IMG/VR virus record: IMGVR_UViG_3300008339_000552
Coordinates: 1 to 22,351 of that record
Direction: 5' to 3' (one strand)
From: a virus
DNA length: 22,351 nucleotides
Shown: positions 15,135 to 21,708 of the stretch, piece after piece
Layout of the letters: every line of letters begins with the position of its first letter
Position numbering within the stretch: position 1 is the stretch's first letter
The notes under the pieces: model-generated
What the model was told of the DNA's origin: nothing
Seen by the model: the letters and a program-made list of their open reading frames with translations, nothing else
Databases searched by the model: none
Program-made: the position numbers and the translations under genes

Positions 15135-15156
15135 AACTAATAAAAAATATAATAAT

Positions 15157-15699
15157 ATGGCTTGTGAATTAACTGCAGGATTTATGTTAGATTGTAAAGA
15201 TACAATCGGTGGAATCAAAGCAATCTACTTGCAGCAACACGCTGACTTTTTAAGCGGTATCAGTATTGATGGTGCTGAAGAAGTTAATGGATTGCCAGCT
15301 GCAACCATCTATAAATACATTTGTCCAAAACACACTGGTAGCTTCACCGAGGAGGTGGCTTCAAGCGTTGAGAACGGTACAATTTTTTACACTCAAACGG
15401 TAACGGCTACATTCTTTAAGTTGTCTGCTCCACGCAGAAAGCAATTAGAGTTGCTTGGTAAAAATCGTTTGGTTGTATTTGTACAAGACAACAATGACAA
15501 TATCTGGATGGTTGGCCGTTTCGATGGTGCTGAAGTAACTGCTGCATCTACTGCAACTGGAGTTGCCAAAGGTGACTTGAATGGTTATACAATTACTCTA
15601 ACTGCTGAAGAAAAAAATAAGGCTTACAGATTGGAGTCATTCACTTCAATTCCTTTCGATAACTTCGCAGATATTGACGTTGAAGCACCTACTATTTAA
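15157..15699 (+). CDS. Probable major tail tube protein
   Basis: This 180-residue protein begins MACELTAGFMLDCKDTIGGI, a signature of a structural protein family that follows the capsid gene in Bacteroidota phages. The centre has SFTEEVASSVENGTIFYTQT and a strand VTATFFKLSAPRRKQLELL, then NRLVVFVQDNNDNIWMVG and, near the end, GDLNGYTITLTAEEKNKAY. The pattern of alternating strands with a central helix fits tail tube proteins. I rate tube above capsid decoration because of the central segment, but the sequence does not settle this. It lies between a terminator and a promoter-like site. Confidence 0.6.
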   Translation: MACELTAGFMLDCKDTIGGIKAIYLQQHADFLSGISIDGAEEVNGLPAATIYKYICPKHTGSFTEEVASSVENGTIFYTQTVTATFFKLSAPRRKQLELLGKNRLVVFVQDNNDNIWMVGRFDGAEVTAASTATGVAKGDLNGYTITLTAEEKNKAYRLESFTSIPFDNFADIDVEAPTI

Positions 15700-15708
15700 T
15701 TATCTTTG
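15680..15708 (+). promoter_or_regulatory. Promoter with -33 TTG and -7 TATCTTTG
   Basis: TATCTTTG (15701-15708) is a full match to the Bacteroidota -7 box. TTG at 15680-15682 lies 18 bases upstream, close to the usual 19-21-base spacer to the -33 box. Transcription would begin at about 15712, only a few bases before the next ATG, so the message would be nearly leaderless. It is the same -7 sequence as at 228-235. Confidence 0.5.
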
Positions 15709-15729
15709 TAAGTAGATGAATTACTTACA
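15707..15729 (+). promoter_or_regulatory. Perfect inverted repeat around the start codon, operator-like
   Basis: TGTAAGTA (15707-15714) and TACTTACA (15722-15729) are perfect inverted copies with a seven-base spacer GATGAAT that holds the ATG at 15716. It overlaps the end of the -7 box. It may be a repressor site or, in a read-through message, a hairpin hiding the start codon. Confidence 0.45.
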
Positions 15730-16120
15730 GACAAATACTGCATCTCAAAACCTCCTTCTCTCTTTAGAGGAGGGGGCTTTGCTTTTACCAACGTTTGAGT
15801 ATTATTTATTGATACTTCAAAACGAAATTACATTAGAAAAATTTGCGGTTATTCCAACGCTAATTAGTACAAATGAAAGAATCTCAATTTTGTCAATTAG
15901 TACAAATGCAGATGATGCCGTTAATGGCAGCATTCTCATTACTGAAGGAGGTCGTTATAACTACGTTATATACGGTCAAAATTCGGTTGGCAACCTTGAC
16001 CCTACTGATCCTGATGTGGTTGGAGAAATTAAGCGTGGCTATATTGAATTCAATACGCTAACCCAATATTTTGACCAACCTTCACTAACCATCCCAAACG
16101 ATATAGAATACAATGGCTAA
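15716..16120 (+). CDS. Small virion-associated protein before the portal
   Basis: This 134-residue protein begins MNYLQTNTASQNLLLSLEEG, then has strands TFEYYLLILQNEI, an AVIPTLISTNERISILSIS segment, and NGSILITEGGRYNYVIYGQ before NLDPTDPDVVGEIKRGYIEF. This two-part beta build is one I know from a family of small proteins that stand between the tail tube gene and the portal gene in Bacteroidota phages; a role in the neck or as a head decoration is possible. The ATG lies within an inverted repeat, and codons 12-24 form a terminator-like hairpin. It overlaps the portal start by eight bases. Confidence 0.7.
   Translation: MNYLQTNTASQNLLLSLEEGALLLPTFEYYLLILQNEITLEKFAVIPTLISTNERISILSISTNADDAVNGSILITEGGRYNYVIYGQNSVGNLDPTDPDVVGEIKRGYIEFNTLTQYFDQPSLTIPNDIEYNG
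15751..15786 (+). terminator. Terminator-like hairpin within the start of the 15716 gene
   Basis: The segments 15751-15761 and 15766-15776 pair over eleven positions (G-T pairs at two of them) around the loop CTTT, and CTTTGCTTTT follows. The stem is strong and has the T-rich end of an intrinsic terminator, yet it is in frame and encodes part of LLLSLEEGALLL. It may act as an attenuator. Confidence 0.5.
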
Positions 16121-17360
16121 TCTGATAGACGAAATAAAGCAAAGAGTTGGAGCAACTCAAATAGAGATGGCGAAATACGTCAAGATTGCGCCTATTGAAA
16201 AGGAAAATGTATCAAGGGGATGGGTAAATTTTGGTGAGGCTAATATGTATCCACAATATTTGATTGAGTTACAAAGTGAATCGCCAGTACACGGATCAAT
16301 TGTGAACTCAATTAGCCAAATGATTGCAGGGAAGGGAGTGAGTGGTGGTAATGATACCGCTAATGCGTATTTGAGTGGGTTAAAAATTGATTCAATTATA
16401 CCGCATATATCAAGAGACCTTAAATTATTTGGAGGTTATTATTTGGAGGTTATCTGGTCAATGGATAGAACAACCATTGCGCAGGTTAATCATTTGCCTT
16501 TTGAGAATTGTCGCCTTGCGTGTAGTGATGAAAATGATGATTTGATTGGTGTTTGGTATTCGAGAGATTGGAGCGATATGCGGAAAAAGAAAAACACACC
16601 GCATTTTATTCCAATGTTTGATGAAGAAAATAAAGAGACTTGCCCAAAACAAGTCCTTTTCATACATACGTTAAAAATGGGTAGTGAATACTATCCTAAA
16701 CCTGATTACATTGGTAGTGTTAACTACATTGAACTTACAAGACAAATTGGAGAATACCACGTTAACAATATTCTCAACGGATTTTTTCCTTCATTGATTG
16801 CGTCTTTCAACAATGGCATTCCATCTTTGGAAGAGCAACATATGATTAAGAATCAGTTACAGATGTCCATTCAAGGTGCTGAAAATGCAGGAAAGGTATT
16901 GACATTTTTCAATGAGGAAAGAGATAGAGGTGTTGAATTCACAGCGTTTCCAATTAACGATGCAGATAAGCAATATCAGTTTTTGAGCGAAGAGTGTACA
17001 AAGCAAATTATGATTGCTCACAGAGTCACATCACCTTTGTTATTTGGTGTTAGAGATGGCGGTGGATTGGGTTCAAATACCGATGAAATGAGAACTGCTT
17101 TGTTCATCTTTCAGCGTCAAGTAATTGAGCCTTTCCAAAGACTAATTGAAGATGGAATATCCATCATTTGTGAGGCATCCAATGTGGTTGCAACTCCAAA
17201 AATTATTTCAAATGAAATTTTGGAAGTACAACCAGTTGAAGCGCAGCAATCAGCAGTAAAAAAAAAGTTGAGTGCGAACACCAAAGCGTTTCTAAAATCT
17301 GTTGTTCAGCAGGAAATGATTTTACAGATGAGGAAGGTAGAATCTTCATTGATGAATTGA
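16113..17360 (+). CDS. Portal protein (main part)
   Basis: This 415-residue product carries the core of the portal family of Bacteroidota phages: VNFGEANMYPQYLIELQSES (residues about 37-56), VNSISQMIAGKGVSG, SRDLKLFGGYYLEVIW, FENCRLACSDENDDLIGVWY, then HHVNN-like NILNGFFPSLIASFNNG and QMSIQGAENAGKVLTFFNEE, and SPLLFGVRDGGGLGSNTDEM with a following helix of RQVIEPFQRLIEDG. Portals form the ring through which DNA is packaged and ejected. The C-terminal extension normally present in this family lies in the -1 frame directly downstream (see the next entry). The zero frame ends at TGA 17358-17360 after an A9 tract (17258-17266). Confidence 0.85.
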   Translation: MANLIDEIKQRVGATQIEMAKYVKIAPIEKENVSRGWVNFGEANMYPQYLIELQSESPVHGSIVNSISQMIAGKGVSGGNDTANAYLSGLKIDSIIPHISRDLKLFGGYYLEVIWSMDRTTIAQVNHLPFENCRLACSDENDDLIGVWYSRDWSDMRKKKNTPHFIPMFDEENKETCPKQVLFIHTLKMGSEYYPKPDYIGSVNYIELTRQIGEYHVNNILNGFFPSLIASFNNGIPSLEEQHMIKNQLQMSIQGAENAGKVLTFFNEERDRGVEFTAFPINDADKQYQFLSEECTKQIMIAHRVTSPLLFGVRDGGGLGSNTDEMRTALFIFQRQVIEPFQRLIEDGISIICEASNVVATPKIISNEILEVQPVEAQQSAVKKKLSANTKAFLKSVVQQEMILQMRKVESSLMN

Positions 17361-17911
17361 AAAGCAAAGCGGAATACATTGATGTTGAAGAATGGGAATT
17401 GATTAGTGAAGAGGATGTATTAGATCCTGAGAATGAATTAAACTACACCTCACAACTATTCAACAAGATGCCATCAATGTCAGATGCGAATGGTGGAGAT
17501 AAGTCACAATGGGGTGATGCAGGACTTTACAAATTACGTTATGCATATTCACAAAATCTATCTGCTAACTCACGTGAATTTTGCGTTGAAATGGTAGGAT
17601 TGTCAAAGGCAGGAGCGGTGTTTAGATACGAGGATATTGAAAATATGAGTGAGAAAGGAGTTAATGGAGATTTCGCACCAACTGGGGCATCAACTTATTC
17701 GATTTTCCGCTACCTCGGCGGTTCATTTTGCCATCATTTTTGGAAGCGTCAAATCTATATGAGAAAGAGAGATTCAAAAGGTAGAATTCTACCCAATGAA
17801 GGTCTTGAAAATGATAAAAGAGTAGCTAATAATCCGTTTGTTCCAAGAAAAGGAATTGAAGGAATTGCACCAATAAATAGACCAGGAAGAGGTTCACTTA
17901 AATACCAATAA
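17357..17911 (+). CDS. Portal C-terminal extension, in the -1 frame of the portal gene
   Basis: This frame is open from 17240 (after TGA 17237-17239) to the stop at 17909-17911, and the first usable start is the TTG at 17357, which gives 184 residues. No ATG occurs before about 17468. The sequence just upstream of the TTG still looks like real protein (FTDEEGRIFIDEL), so translation probably enters from the portal frame. Typical portal-extension motifs are WELISEEDVLD, LYKLRYAYSQNLSANSREFC, MVGLSKAGAVFRYEDIENMS and YLGGSFCHHFWKRQIYMRKR. If one A were added to the AAA at 17314-17316, both parts would join to one protein of 599 residues. A sequencing slip, a true deletion or a programmed -1 shift would all explain this. 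Role: end of portal or head-neck contact. Confidence 0.7.
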   Translation: MKSKAEYIDVEEWELISEEDVLDPENELNYTSQLFNKMPSMSDANGGDKSQWGDAGLYKLRYAYSQNLSANSREFCVEMVGLSKAGAVFRYEDIENMSEKGVNGDFAPTGASTYSIFRYLGGSFCHHFWKRQIYMRKRDSKGRILPNEGLENDKRVANNPFVPRKGIEGIAPINRPGRGSLKYQ

Positions 17912-17914
17912 AAA

Positions 17915-18490
17915 ATGCCAATACCACAAGAAATATTACTCATCAATGAGGACTACATCAAGAAGTTCACACCGCTTACTGATGCAGTTGATCCCAATCT
18001 TATCAGACCTGCCATCTATCTTGCTCAAGATAAGTATTTGACCAACTTTTTGGGGACAAATTTGACGGTTAAATTGAAAGCTGATGTTGCTGCGGGTGAA
18101 ATTACAGGCGACTATGAGATATTGCTCAATGAGTACGTGTTAAAGGTTGTGTTGTGGTGGACTATGGTTGAGATATATCCATCTCTTTTGTATAAGCACG
18201 ACAATGGTAACTTGGTGAGCAGACAAAGTGAAGATACTACTCCAGTCACAAAGAGTGAAATGGAATCATTGAAAGAAGCTGCAAGGCAAAACGCACGTTG
18301 GTATACTAAACGAATGGTTGATTATTTGTGTTATAATTCAACATCATTTCCCGAGTATACCAACAATACTGACAACAACATTTTCCCCGATCGTAACCCA
18401 TACGGAAAGAGTAACTTTTTAATAACAAATTCCTATAAAGAATGGCGCAACAAGTGGTCAATAAAAGACTTTCTCCCTCCATCGTATTAA
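17915..18490 (+). CDS. Head-tail connector-like protein
   Basis: This 191-residue helical protein begins MPIPQEILLINEDYIKKFTP, continues with NLIRPAIYLAQDKYLTNFLG, a central helix (YEILLNEYVLKVVLWWTMVE), the stretch NGNLVSRQSEDTTPVTKSEM and a final part with NARWYTKRMVDYLCYNSTSF. This matches a family (DUF6712-like) that stands behind the portal in Bacteroidota phages, where I expect head-tail connector proteins. An N-terminal helix bundle with the DPNLIRPAI motif suits an adaptor. It starts three bases after the preceding stop. The end overlaps a small basic frame at 18442. Confidence 0.6.
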   Translation: MPIPQEILLINEDYIKKFTPLTDAVDPNLIRPAIYLAQDKYLTNFLGTNLTVKLKADVAAGEITGDYEILLNEYVLKVVLWWTMVEIYPSLLYKHDNGNLVSRQSEDTTPVTKSEMESLKEAARQNARWYTKRMVDYLCYNSTSFPEYTNNTDNNIFPDRNPYGKSNFLITNSYKEWRNKWSIKDFLPPSY

Positions 18491-18549
18491 AGCGAAAAGA
18501 GTACGAAAAGCTATTGAAACAATATCTCAAAAAGCAGGAGAAAAGATGA
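18442..18549 (+). CDS. Very small basic protein, possible gene (35 residues)
   Basis: An ATG at 18442, out of frame within the end of the connector gene, opens a frame that ends at TGA 18547-18549 and overlaps the holin start (ATGA). The product begins MAQQVVNKRLSPSIVL and ends in a Lys/Glu/Gln-rich helix (KEYEKLLKQYLKKQEK). It would fill the 55-base gap that is otherwise empty. The overlap on both sides favours a gene, the small size and lack of known relatives speak against certainty. Confidence 0.4.
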   Translation: MAQQVVNKRLSPSIVLKRKEYEKLLKQYLKKQEKR

Positions 18550-18953
18550 AGATTAAATTGTGGCTATTGGGTATTGCAACGGTCTTTTTGCCAATCAAAG
18601 AACTGATGATAACCATTGGTTTTTTGGTGGCTATGGATATGGTGGTAGGTGTGTGGAAAGCTATCAAATTAGGTCAGCGAATTCGCTCAAGAAGGATGAG
18701 TGATACCATCACCAAATTGATGTTGTATCAAATTGCAATCGTAAGCGGATTCTTGATAGAAACTTACATAATAGATCAACTTATCCCCATCACTAAGTTA
18801 ATTGCAACCGTGGTAGCCATCATTGAATTCAAATCAATCATTGAAAGTATTGAGTCTGTAACTGGTAAGGATTTGTGGAGCAAGATTAAGACAATCATTG
18901 GAAGGAAATCAGAAGATATAACCGATGCGATGACTGATGGAAAAGGTAAGTAA
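18546..18953 (+). CDS. Holin (phage_holin_4 type)
   Basis: This 135-residue membrane protein has an N-terminal hydrophobic segment (WLLGIATVFLPIKE), a second with MITIGFLVAMDMVVGVWKA, a short basic part KLGQRIRSRRMSDTITK, a third with LMLYQIAIVSGFLIETYI, and a fourth with KLIATVVAIIEFKSIIESIE. The order DMVVGVWKA, basic loop, then KSIIESIE is the pattern of the phage_holin_4 (toxin secretion/phage lysis) family. Holins open the inner membrane at the set time so that the endolysin reaches the wall. The endolysin gene starts 17 bases before its stop, and the charged C-terminus (DGKGK) is typical. Confidence 0.85.
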   Translation: MKIKLWLLGIATVFLPIKELMITIGFLVAMDMVVGVWKAIKLGQRIRSRRMSDTITKLMLYQIAIVSGFLIETYIIDQLIPITKLIATVVAIIEFKSIIESIESVTGKDLWSKIKTIIGRKSEDITDAMTDGKGK

Positions 18954-19398
18954 GTACGTAAGCTACAAAGAGGTAACGCATAGCAATCAAGCGACTGCGC
19001 TACGAATTGGTAACGTTCCAAATGCTGAACAATTGGGCAATCTAAAGTTAGTTTGCACTAACATATTCGACAAAGTCCGTGAGCATTTCGGAAAGCCTAT
19101 TGGTATATCATCAGGATTCAGAAGCGTTGAACTTAATACACGTATAGGCGGTTCAAAAAGTTCACAACATATGCAAGGTAAAGCGTTGGATATTGATGCA
19201 GATATTCACGGTGGCATAAATAACAAAGAGATATTTGATTACATCAAAAATAATTGTACATTTGACCAACTTATATGGGAGTTCGGAAGTGAGAATGCAC
19301 CATCTTGGGTTCACGTATCTTACAACAAGGAAGGAAACAGAGGTCAGATATTGCGTGCGGTCAAGAGTGGTGGTAGGACAGTTTACCAACCATTCTAA
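18937..19398 (+). CDS. Endolysin, M15-type peptidase
   Basis: This 153-residue protein is a peptidase of the M15_3 type. The zinc ligands are visible as His78 and Asp85 in SSQHMQGKALDID and His126 in WVHVSY; ISSGFRSVELN (residues 58-68) is the usual motif before them. These enzymes cut the peptide part of peptidoglycan. There is no signal peptide, so access depends on the holin, whose gene overlaps the start by 17 bases. The C-terminal part ends GGRTVYQPF. The length suits a single catalytic domain without a wall-binding domain, common for phages of Gram-negative hosts. Confidence 0.9.
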   Translation: MEKVSKYVSYKEVTHSNQATALRIGNVPNAEQLGNLKLVCTNIFDKVREHFGKPIGISSGFRSVELNTRIGGSKSSQHMQGKALDIDADIHGGINNKEIFDYIKNNCTFDQLIWEFGSENAPSWVHVSYNKEGNRGQILRAVKSGGRTVYQPF

Positions 19399-19403
19399 AA
19401 TAT

Positions 19404-20399
19404 ATGGCAGAAAGTCAAAAGACAAAAATCGCACGTGAATTGCGTGAGCGTTTTCCCAATACACCAACGCTGACATTAGCGAAGAAATTATCTAAAGAAC
19501 ACTTTGAAACGTTCTTAGGTGTTGAAGATGCAAGGACTGTTCTTCGAACAATTGAGGGAAAGAATGGCGCAAGAAATCGAAAGAATTTAACCGACAAATC
19601 ATTGGTGAAAAGTGAAGATAGACCTAAAAATCCTTTCAAGTTACCAAAGTCGTATGCAAAAGGAAGGAAGCATATTGATATAAAGGGCAAAAAGATTTTA
19701 ATCCTATCCGATATTCACATTCCATACCACGACATCGATGCCATTTCAGTAGCTATCCAAACTGGATTAGATGAAGGAGTTGATACAGTTGTATTGAATG
19801 GTGACGCTTTGGATTGTCACATGATCAGTGACTTTGTGAAAGACCCAAAGAAGCGCAAGTTCAAAGACGAATTGTATGCGATGCGTACTTTCATTTCCGA
19901 ATTAAGACAAACTTTCCCGAAAGCAGAAATCATTTACAAAGAAGGTAACCACGAGGAAAGATACTGGCGTTATATGCGAGTGAAAGCACCTGAACTATTC
20001 GACATTGATGCCTTTGATTTTGCTTCATTGTGCCATCTTGATAAGCACAACGTGCAATGGATTGAAGGTAAAAATAAATTGAACGTAGGTGGGTTGTCAA
20101 TCTTTCACGGTCACGAATTTGGTAAGCAATTTATTCCATCCGTTAACGTTGCAAGGGGATTGTTTCTTAAGACAAAAGCAAATGCAATGTGTGGACATCA
20201 CCACCAAACTGCTGAACACACGGAAAGAGATGTTAACGGAAAGGTGATAACGTGCTGGGGTGTGGGTTGCTTATCTGAATTAAGTCCTGACTACAATCCA
20301 TATAGTAAATACAATCACGGATTTGCAATTATAACAAGGGGCAATGGAAAAGAATTTCACGTTAAGAACTATCGTATTAATCAAGGCAATATCTATTAG
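19404..20399 (+). CDS. Calcineurin-like metallophosphoesterase
   Basis: This 331-residue protein carries all motifs of the calcineurin-like phosphoesterase fold: SDIH (Asp103, His105), NGDALD (Asp134), GNHE (181-184), HGH (235-237) and GHHH (264-267). These bind two metal ions. Residues 1-70 are helical and basic (TKIARELRERFPNTPTLTLA) and may be a DNA-binding domain. The substrate is not known; nucleotides, DNA ends or a phosphoprotein are all possible. It is unusual as part of a lysis cassette: it sits between endolysin and spanin genes. Its end overlaps the next gene by 56 bases. It could be a repair or DNA-end enzyme carried here, or a late accessory factor. Confidence 0.85.
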   Translation: MAESQKTKIARELRERFPNTPTLTLAKKLSKEHFETFLGVEDARTVLRTIEGKNGARNRKNLTDKSLVKSEDRPKNPFKLPKSYAKGRKHIDIKGKKILILSDIHIPYHDIDAISVAIQTGLDEGVDTVVLNGDALDCHMISDFVKDPKKRKFKDELYAMRTFISELRQTFPKAEIIYKEGNHEERYWRYMRVKAPELFDIDAFDFASLCHLDKHNVQWIEGKNKLNVGGLSIFHGHEFGKQFIPSVNVARGLFLKTKANAMCGHHHQTAEHTERDVNGKVITCWGVGCLSELSPDYNPYSKYNHGFAIITRGNGKEFHVKNYRINQGNIY

Positions 20400-20655
20400 T
20401 ATTGGAATTGCTATTGGTATATTGATTTGCAGACCTAAAACAAGTAGGGTACAATTTGTAACCAGTTCAGATACCATTACTAAATATCAAATGCGCATTG
20501 ATACGCTAACAATTGAACGCACCAAATTAAAAACGATATATGAAAAGGACATTGATACTATTTACCTTCTTGATAGCACTGCCATTGATAGCGCATACGC
20601 AAGGGCAATACAAAGACTCATTGAACTCGAAGGAGCTGGATTCTTTGAGCGTTGA
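20344..20655 (+). CDS. Spanin-like inner membrane subunit (Rz-like)
   Basis: This 103-residue protein starts within the end of the phosphoesterase gene. It has one N-terminal membrane segment (TIVLIKAISISIGIAIGILI, residues about 9-28) followed by an outer part with a long helix (ITKYQMRIDTLTIERTKLKT and further). This is the build of the inner membrane spanin: an anchor and a periplasmic coiled coil. A second gene begins inside it out of frame, as in the Rz/Rz1 pair. No sequence similarity to lambda Rz is expected; the call rests on shape, size and position after the endolysin. Confidence 0.55.
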   Translation: MEKNFTLRTIVLIKAISISIGIAIGILICRPKTSRVQFVTSSDTITKYQMRIDTLTIERTKLKTIYEKDIDTIYLLDSTAIDSAYARAIQRLIELEGAGFFER

Positions 20656-20914
20656 ACGTAGGTTAGTTGTACTTGGTGTACGGACACTTGATTACTACAT
20701 TGAGTTAGATAAGAACCAACGTATGACAATTGATACATACACTCAACTGAATGAATATAATGTGCGATTTATTGCACAATTAGAGGGATTAAATAAGGGA
20801 TTAAGTGAGGCATTAAATGAACAATTAAGGGCAAAAAAAAAGTGGCGCAATGCCACTCTTTTGATATCAGGTGCGAATGTCATTTTTTTGACATCATTCT
20901 TTTTAAATAGATAG
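20540..20914 (+). CDS. Spanin-like partner with signal peptide and C-terminal membrane helix
   Basis: This 124-residue protein begins MKRTLILFTFLIALPLIAHT, a likely signal peptide, and ends in a hydrophobic segment ATLLISGANVIFLTSFFLNR. In between is a helical periplasmic part (SEALNEQLRAKKKWRN). It overlaps the previous frame by 116 bases in another frame. Classic outer spanins are lipoproteins with a Cys at the cleavage site; no lipobox Cys is visible here (LIAHTQGQ). The signal plus C-terminal anchor resembles a unimolecular spanin more than an Rz1. The last part of the gene holds the hairpin terminator of the leftward operon, and its stop overlaps the end of the first leftward gene by 35 bases. 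Confidence 0.55.
   Translation: MKRTLILFTFLIALPLIAHTQGQYKDSLNSKELDSLSVERRLVVLGVRTLDYYIELDKNQRMTIDTYTQLNEYNVRFIAQLEGLNKGLSEALNEQLRAKKKWRNATLLISGANVIFLTSFFLNR
20833..20857 (-). terminator. Terminator of the leftward operon
   Basis: AGTGGC (20841-20846) pairs with GCCACT (20852-20857) around GCAAT. Read leftward, the stem is followed by nine T (A9 at 20833-20841 on the plus strand), a strong intrinsic terminator, 23 bases after the stop at 20880. Read rightward only CTTTTG follows. It lies inside the last rightward gene. Confidence 0.7.
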
Positions 20915-21089
20915 CAAAATCAAGAGCCTCTTCGTATGCGTGCTGCATCCATTCACGCTCTGATAAATTCGCATTATCTACTGTCGTGCCATACTTCATT
21001 CGTCCCATCTTTTCACGTGAGATAAGGTCAGTTATTACTTCTTTGTAGACATCACTTTGGCAGTTGTCGAAATCGTGTGTTATATTCAT
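20880..21089 (-). CDS. Conserved small phage protein, YEEALD-type
   Basis: This 69-residue protein contains ISREKMGRMKYGTTVDNANL and then EWMQHAYEEALDFAIYLKR, a pattern found in many small phage proteins. The final helix with HAYEEALDFA recalls the acidic helix of all-alpha nucleotide pyrophosphohydrolases, but the protein is too short for a complete enzyme and the function is not established. It is the last gene of the leftward operon; its start overlaps the previous stop by four bases. Its 3' end overlaps the end of the rightward spanin-like gene, an arrangement that would cause antisense pairing if either transcript read through. Confidence 0.7.
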   Translation of the reverse strand: MNITHDFDNCQSDVYKEVITDLISREKMGRMKYGTTVDNANLSEREWMQHAYEEALDFAIYLKRMMSKK

Positions 21090-21346
21090 TTTTCTATATT
21101 ATTTCGGTAGTAATTATTTGTTGCATTTACAATTATTTCTAATTCACGAAAATTGCAATCTTGCACCTCTTTATTATTTCCTGCAATCATTCCTTGACAA
21201 TAAGCTTCAGTAATTTCATTTTTATATTGCCTTCTGGCATCTTCTAAATCTCTATTAAAATGCACTAAATATGCCTTGCCAAAATCATAGTAATGATCTT
21301 TCATTGACTTTCTAAATTGGTCAATTAGTTTTTCTATTGAGTTCAT
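21086..21346 (-). CDS. Hypothetical phage protein, unknown function
   Basis: I do not recognise this 86-residue protein with certainty. It is helical and charged, begins MNSIEKLIDQFRKSMKDHYY and contains NEITEAYCQGMIAGNNKEVQ, then NATNNYYRN at the end. The short pattern EAYCQGMIAG is like the EAYxxGxxxG pieces of many small phage proteins, including the neighbour at 21919. Both ends overlap neighbours by four bases. Codon use is richer in A and T than in the structural genes. Confidence 0.65.
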   Translation of the reverse strand: MNSIEKLIDQFRKSMKDHYYDFGKAYLVHFNRDLEDARRQYKNEITEAYCQGMIAGNNKEVQDCNFRELEIIVNATNNYYRNNIEK

Positions 21347-21708
21347 TGCTCTATTATTTTTTTTAAGTTTGGTGTAAAATAGTTTTCTCCTTTCATCACC
21401 TTTCCATCTTCACGATAAATGGGTTTATTGAACCTATCCAGTTTGCTCATATTACTTGCGTGGACTTCGTCAAACATCGCTTCAAGTTTGTCATCAATTC
21501 CAAGATGGATAGCATATCCAAAAAGTAAATATATTTGATCTATAATAGCATCAGATAACTCAATGAGGTCATCAGCGTTTTTCATCTCATCTAATTCTTC
21601 TTGAATTAATCTTTCGTGCAACATACAATCTTGCATTGTCTTGCATCCATCCATAGGTAGATTAAATCTTTGGCGAAATTCTCGCACTTGTTCTATTTGT
21701 TTCTTCAT
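21343..21708 (-). CDS. MazG-like nucleotide pyrophosphohydrolase
   Basis: This 121-residue protein has the signature of the MazG/phosphoribosyl-ATP pyrophosphohydrolase-like group: helix 1 (QVREFRQRFNLP), EELDE (residues 37-41), then ELSDAIIDQIYLLFGYA with Asp53 and Asp57, and HASNMSKLDRFNKPIYREDG (residues 83-102) with the conserved Asn-Met-Ser-Lys-Leu piece. Acidic residues of EExxE and DxxxD bind magnesium. Such enzymes split non-standard or signal nucleotides (dNTPs, or ppGpp precursors) and phages carry them for nucleotide control during replication. It sits in the leftward operon of small metabolic genes. Confidence 0.8.
   Translation of the reverse strand: MKKQIEQVREFRQRFNLPMDGCKTMQDCMLHERLIQEELDEMKNADDLIELSDAIIDQIYLLFGYAIHLGIDDKLEAMFDEVHASNMSKLDRFNKPIYREDGKVMKGENYFTPNLKKIIEQ

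Noticed and set aside
17258-17266. A9 tract as a certain programmed frameshift site in the portal
   Set aside because: The -1 reading right after the tract has an unnatural Cys-rich composition, while the zero frame still looks like protein for another 50 bases; kept only as an open alternative.
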